Shown here: in pieces, positions 5,494 to 6,195 of the stretch
Position numbering within the stretch: position 1 is the stretch's first letter
How the letters are laid out: the number at the start of each line of letters is the position of its first letter
Source: Synergistaceae bacterium
Lineage (GTDB): Bacteria; Synergistota; Synergistia; Synergistales; Synergistaceae
NCBI GenBank assembly: GCA_012727545.1
Contig: JAAYHA010000193.1
Location: 1 to 6,195 of the forward strand
Reading direction: 5' to 3'
DNA length: 6,195 nucleotides
Notes under the pieces: model-generated
Database searches by the model: none
Seen by the model: the letters and a program-made list of their open reading frames with translations, nothing else
Told to the model about the DNA's origin: nothing
Program-made: the position numbers and the translations under genes

Positions 5494-5676
5494 CTATCGG
5501 ACAATTTTGGAGAATACTCCCGTAAGAAGCAAATCTACCAGCCCGAGATAGGCTGAAACCATGAAAGTTACCACTATGACGACAAGTGTGGAGTACCACA
5601 TCTGCTGTTTGGTAGGCCATGTGACTTTTTTCAGTTCAGCTCTTGATTCCCGGATGTAGTCGAGGACTTTTTCCAT
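5494..5676 (-). CDS. secE: Preprotein translocase subunit SecE
   Basis: This 60-residue, single-membrane-span SecE is of the short type found in most bacteria. It has an amphipathic cytoplasmic helix (MEKVLDYIRESRAELKKV), the conserved KKVTWPTKQQ hinge (16-25) and one transmembrane segment at about 29-51, ending SKIVR. SecE braces SecY in the SecYEG protein-conducting channel. The ATG is chosen because AGGAGG lies eight bases upstream; an in-frame TTG eight codons earlier lies before that site and has no ribosome-binding site of its own. It sits between tRNA-Trp (74 bases upstream) and nusG, the usual secE-nusG pairing. Confidence 0.96.
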   Translation of the reverse strand: MEKVLDYIRESRAELKKVTWPTKQQMWYSTLVVIVVTFMVSAYLGLVDLLLTGVFSKIVR

Positions 5677-5750
5677 AACCCCGACCTCCTCATTCTTCAA
5701 CTTTGATATATTTCAAAACCTAACTTGAATAAAAACCAGAAAAAACAAAA

Positions 5751-5828
5751 TGGCAGGCCTGGAAGGATTCGAACCCTCAACCCCCGCATTTGGAGTGCGG
5801 TGCTCTAACCAGTTCGAGCTACAGACCT
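5751..5828 (-). tRNA. trnW: tRNA-Trp, anticodon CCA
   Basis: The minus strand folds into a full cloverleaf. The acceptor stem is AGGTCTG with CAGGCCT (one G-U). The D stem is GCTC/GAGC with a ten-base loop containing GG. The anticodon stem is CCGCA/TGCGG around CTCCAAA (anticodon CCA). The variable loop is five bases, and the T arm GAGGG-TTCGAAT-CCTTC has one G-U. The discriminator is G, as expected for tryptophan, and the 3' CCA is encoded. The gene is 78 bases long, slightly above average because of the D loop. It lies 21 bases after rpmG and is probably cut from the tuf-rpmG-secE transcript. A T-rich tract follows its 3' end. Confidence 0.97.
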
Positions 5829-5849
5829 GCGTGCGGAGGTTATTTTACC

Positions 5850-5999
5850 CTACTTGCACTCCTTATGCAAGGTGTGTTTATCACAGAACTTGCAGTATTT
5901 CTTCTTTTCAAGTTTTTTTGTAGCCTTTTTCTTGTTTACAAGCGTCACGTAATTGCGGCGCTTACACTCTGTGCACTGAAGACCGACGATATCCGCCAT
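5850..5999 (-). CDS. rpmG: 50S ribosomal protein L33 (zinc-binding form)
   Basis: This short gene encodes 49 residues beginning MADIVGLQCTECKRRNYVT and ending KHTLHKECK, the normal size and layout of L33. Two Cys pairs, C9-x-x-C12 and C36-x-x-C39, form the zinc ribbon of the Cys-containing (C+) paralogue, as opposed to the Cys-free form used under zinc limitation. The Lys-rich centre fits rRNA binding near the E site. GGAG lies 10 bases before the ATG. It sits between tuf and tRNA-Trp, a placement common in Thermus/Thermotoga-like and related operons, and is separated from tuf by a stem-loop. Confidence 0.97.
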   Translation of the reverse strand: MADIVGLQCTECKRRNYVTLVNKKKATKKLEKKKYCKFCDKHTLHKECK

Positions 6000-6030
6000 T
6001 ATTCTTTCACTCCATACTAAAAAGTTTTTA

Positions 6031-6057
6031 ATGGGCGGCTAAAATTTAGCCGCCCAT
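6031..6057 (-). terminator. Stem-loop between tuf and rpmG, possible partial terminator
   Basis: ATGGGCGGCTA and TAGCCGCCCAT form a perfect 11-bp stem around a five-base A/T loop, 11 bases after the tuf stop. The T-run is not adjacent: the transcript continues UAAAAAC before UUUUU. It may be a leaky terminator or a 3'-end-stabilising and processing hairpin that lets tuf be made in excess over rpmG and the downstream genes. Confidence 0.5.
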
Positions 6058-6068
6058 GTTTACGACTG

Positions 6069-6195
6069 TTAGTCTATTATCTCTGTAACGACGCCGGCGC
6101 CCACTGTGCGGCCGCCTTCGCGTACTGCGAAGCGCAGTCCGGGCTGCATTGCGATCGGTACGATGAGGTTTACTTCAAATGTGCTGTTGTCTCCC
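6069..6195 (-). CDS. tuf: Elongation factor Tu, C-terminal end (partial)
   Basis: Only the last 41 codons and the TAA stop are in the window; the gene runs off the right edge. The visible peptide, GDNSTFEVNLIVPIA followed by MQPGLRFAVREGGRTVGAGVVTEIID, is the hallmark end of EF-Tu domain 3, including the REGGRTVGAGVV strand-turn. EF-Tu delivers aminoacyl-tRNA to the ribosomal A site with GTP. No GTPase motif can be checked here because that domain lies outside the window. Its place ahead of rpmG, trnW and secE matches the common operon order. Whether the genome has a second tuf copy cannot be told. Confidence 0.97.
   Translation of the reverse strand, partial: GDNSTFEVNLIVPIAMQPGLRFAVREGGRTVGAGVVTEIID

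Noticed and set aside
5677..5700. TTG start eight codons upstream for secE
   Set aside because: AGGAGG lies inside this extension at the right distance for the ATG at 5676, and SecE homologues begin at that position.
1..6195. CRISPR array, insertion sequence, attachment site or phage genes
   Set aside because: No regularly spaced repeats, transposase or integrase motifs, or terminal repeats were seen on either strand.

Overview
The window is a ribosomal-protein and translation-factor cluster, almost all on the minus strand, with two unrelated plus-strand genes for exported proteins set into and beside it. Read in the direction of transcription (right to left) the order is tuf (3' end only), rpmG, tRNA-Trp(CCA), secE, nusG, rplK, rplA, then a plus-strand gene of unknown function, then rplJ and rplL, and finally a convergent plus-strand gene for a secreted phosphodiester-glycosidase-like protein. 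The tuf-rpmG-trnW-secE-nusG-rplK-rplA order is typical of many bacteria outside the Proteobacteria (Thermus/Thermotoga-type, Synergistota, many Firmicutes). The sequence shows moderate GC (roughly half), strong AGGAGG Shine-Dalgarno sites, a Cys4 (zinc-type) L33 and two Sec signal peptides. I infer an anaerobe-type bacterium, perhaps Synergistota, but nothing in the window settles the phylum.

Region by region: 95-1288 is the phosphodiester glycosidase-like gene (+). 1316-1359 is a two-way terminator shared with rplL. 1396-2368 is rplL and rplJ (-), driven by their own promoter (2549-2577) through an L10-type leader with a kink-turn-like stem and an intrinsic terminator (attenuator). 2580-2740 is the divergent intergenic region with a good promoter for the plus-strand gene 2748-3461 (secreted, unknown function). 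3488-3521 is a second two-way terminator. 3540-4762 is rplA and rplK, with an RNA element between them that closely copies the L1 binding site of 23S rRNA. 4870-5676 is nusG and secE. 5751-5828 is tRNA-Trp. 5850-5999 is the short L33 gene rpmG. 6069-6195 is the EF-Tu C-terminus.

Functionally the minus-strand genes supply the ribosome's L1 stalk, the L11/L10/L12 GTPase-centre stalk, L33, EF-Tu, the NusG elongation factor and the SecE translocon subunit. The most informative content is in the gaps: an L1 autoregulatory mimic abutting the rplA ribosome-binding site, an L10 attenuator followed by a sequence that can pair with the rplJ start codon, and a nusG Shine-Dalgarno separated from its ATG by a hairpin. 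The usual rplKA-rplJL continuity is broken by the inserted plus-strand gene, and rpoB does not follow rplL.
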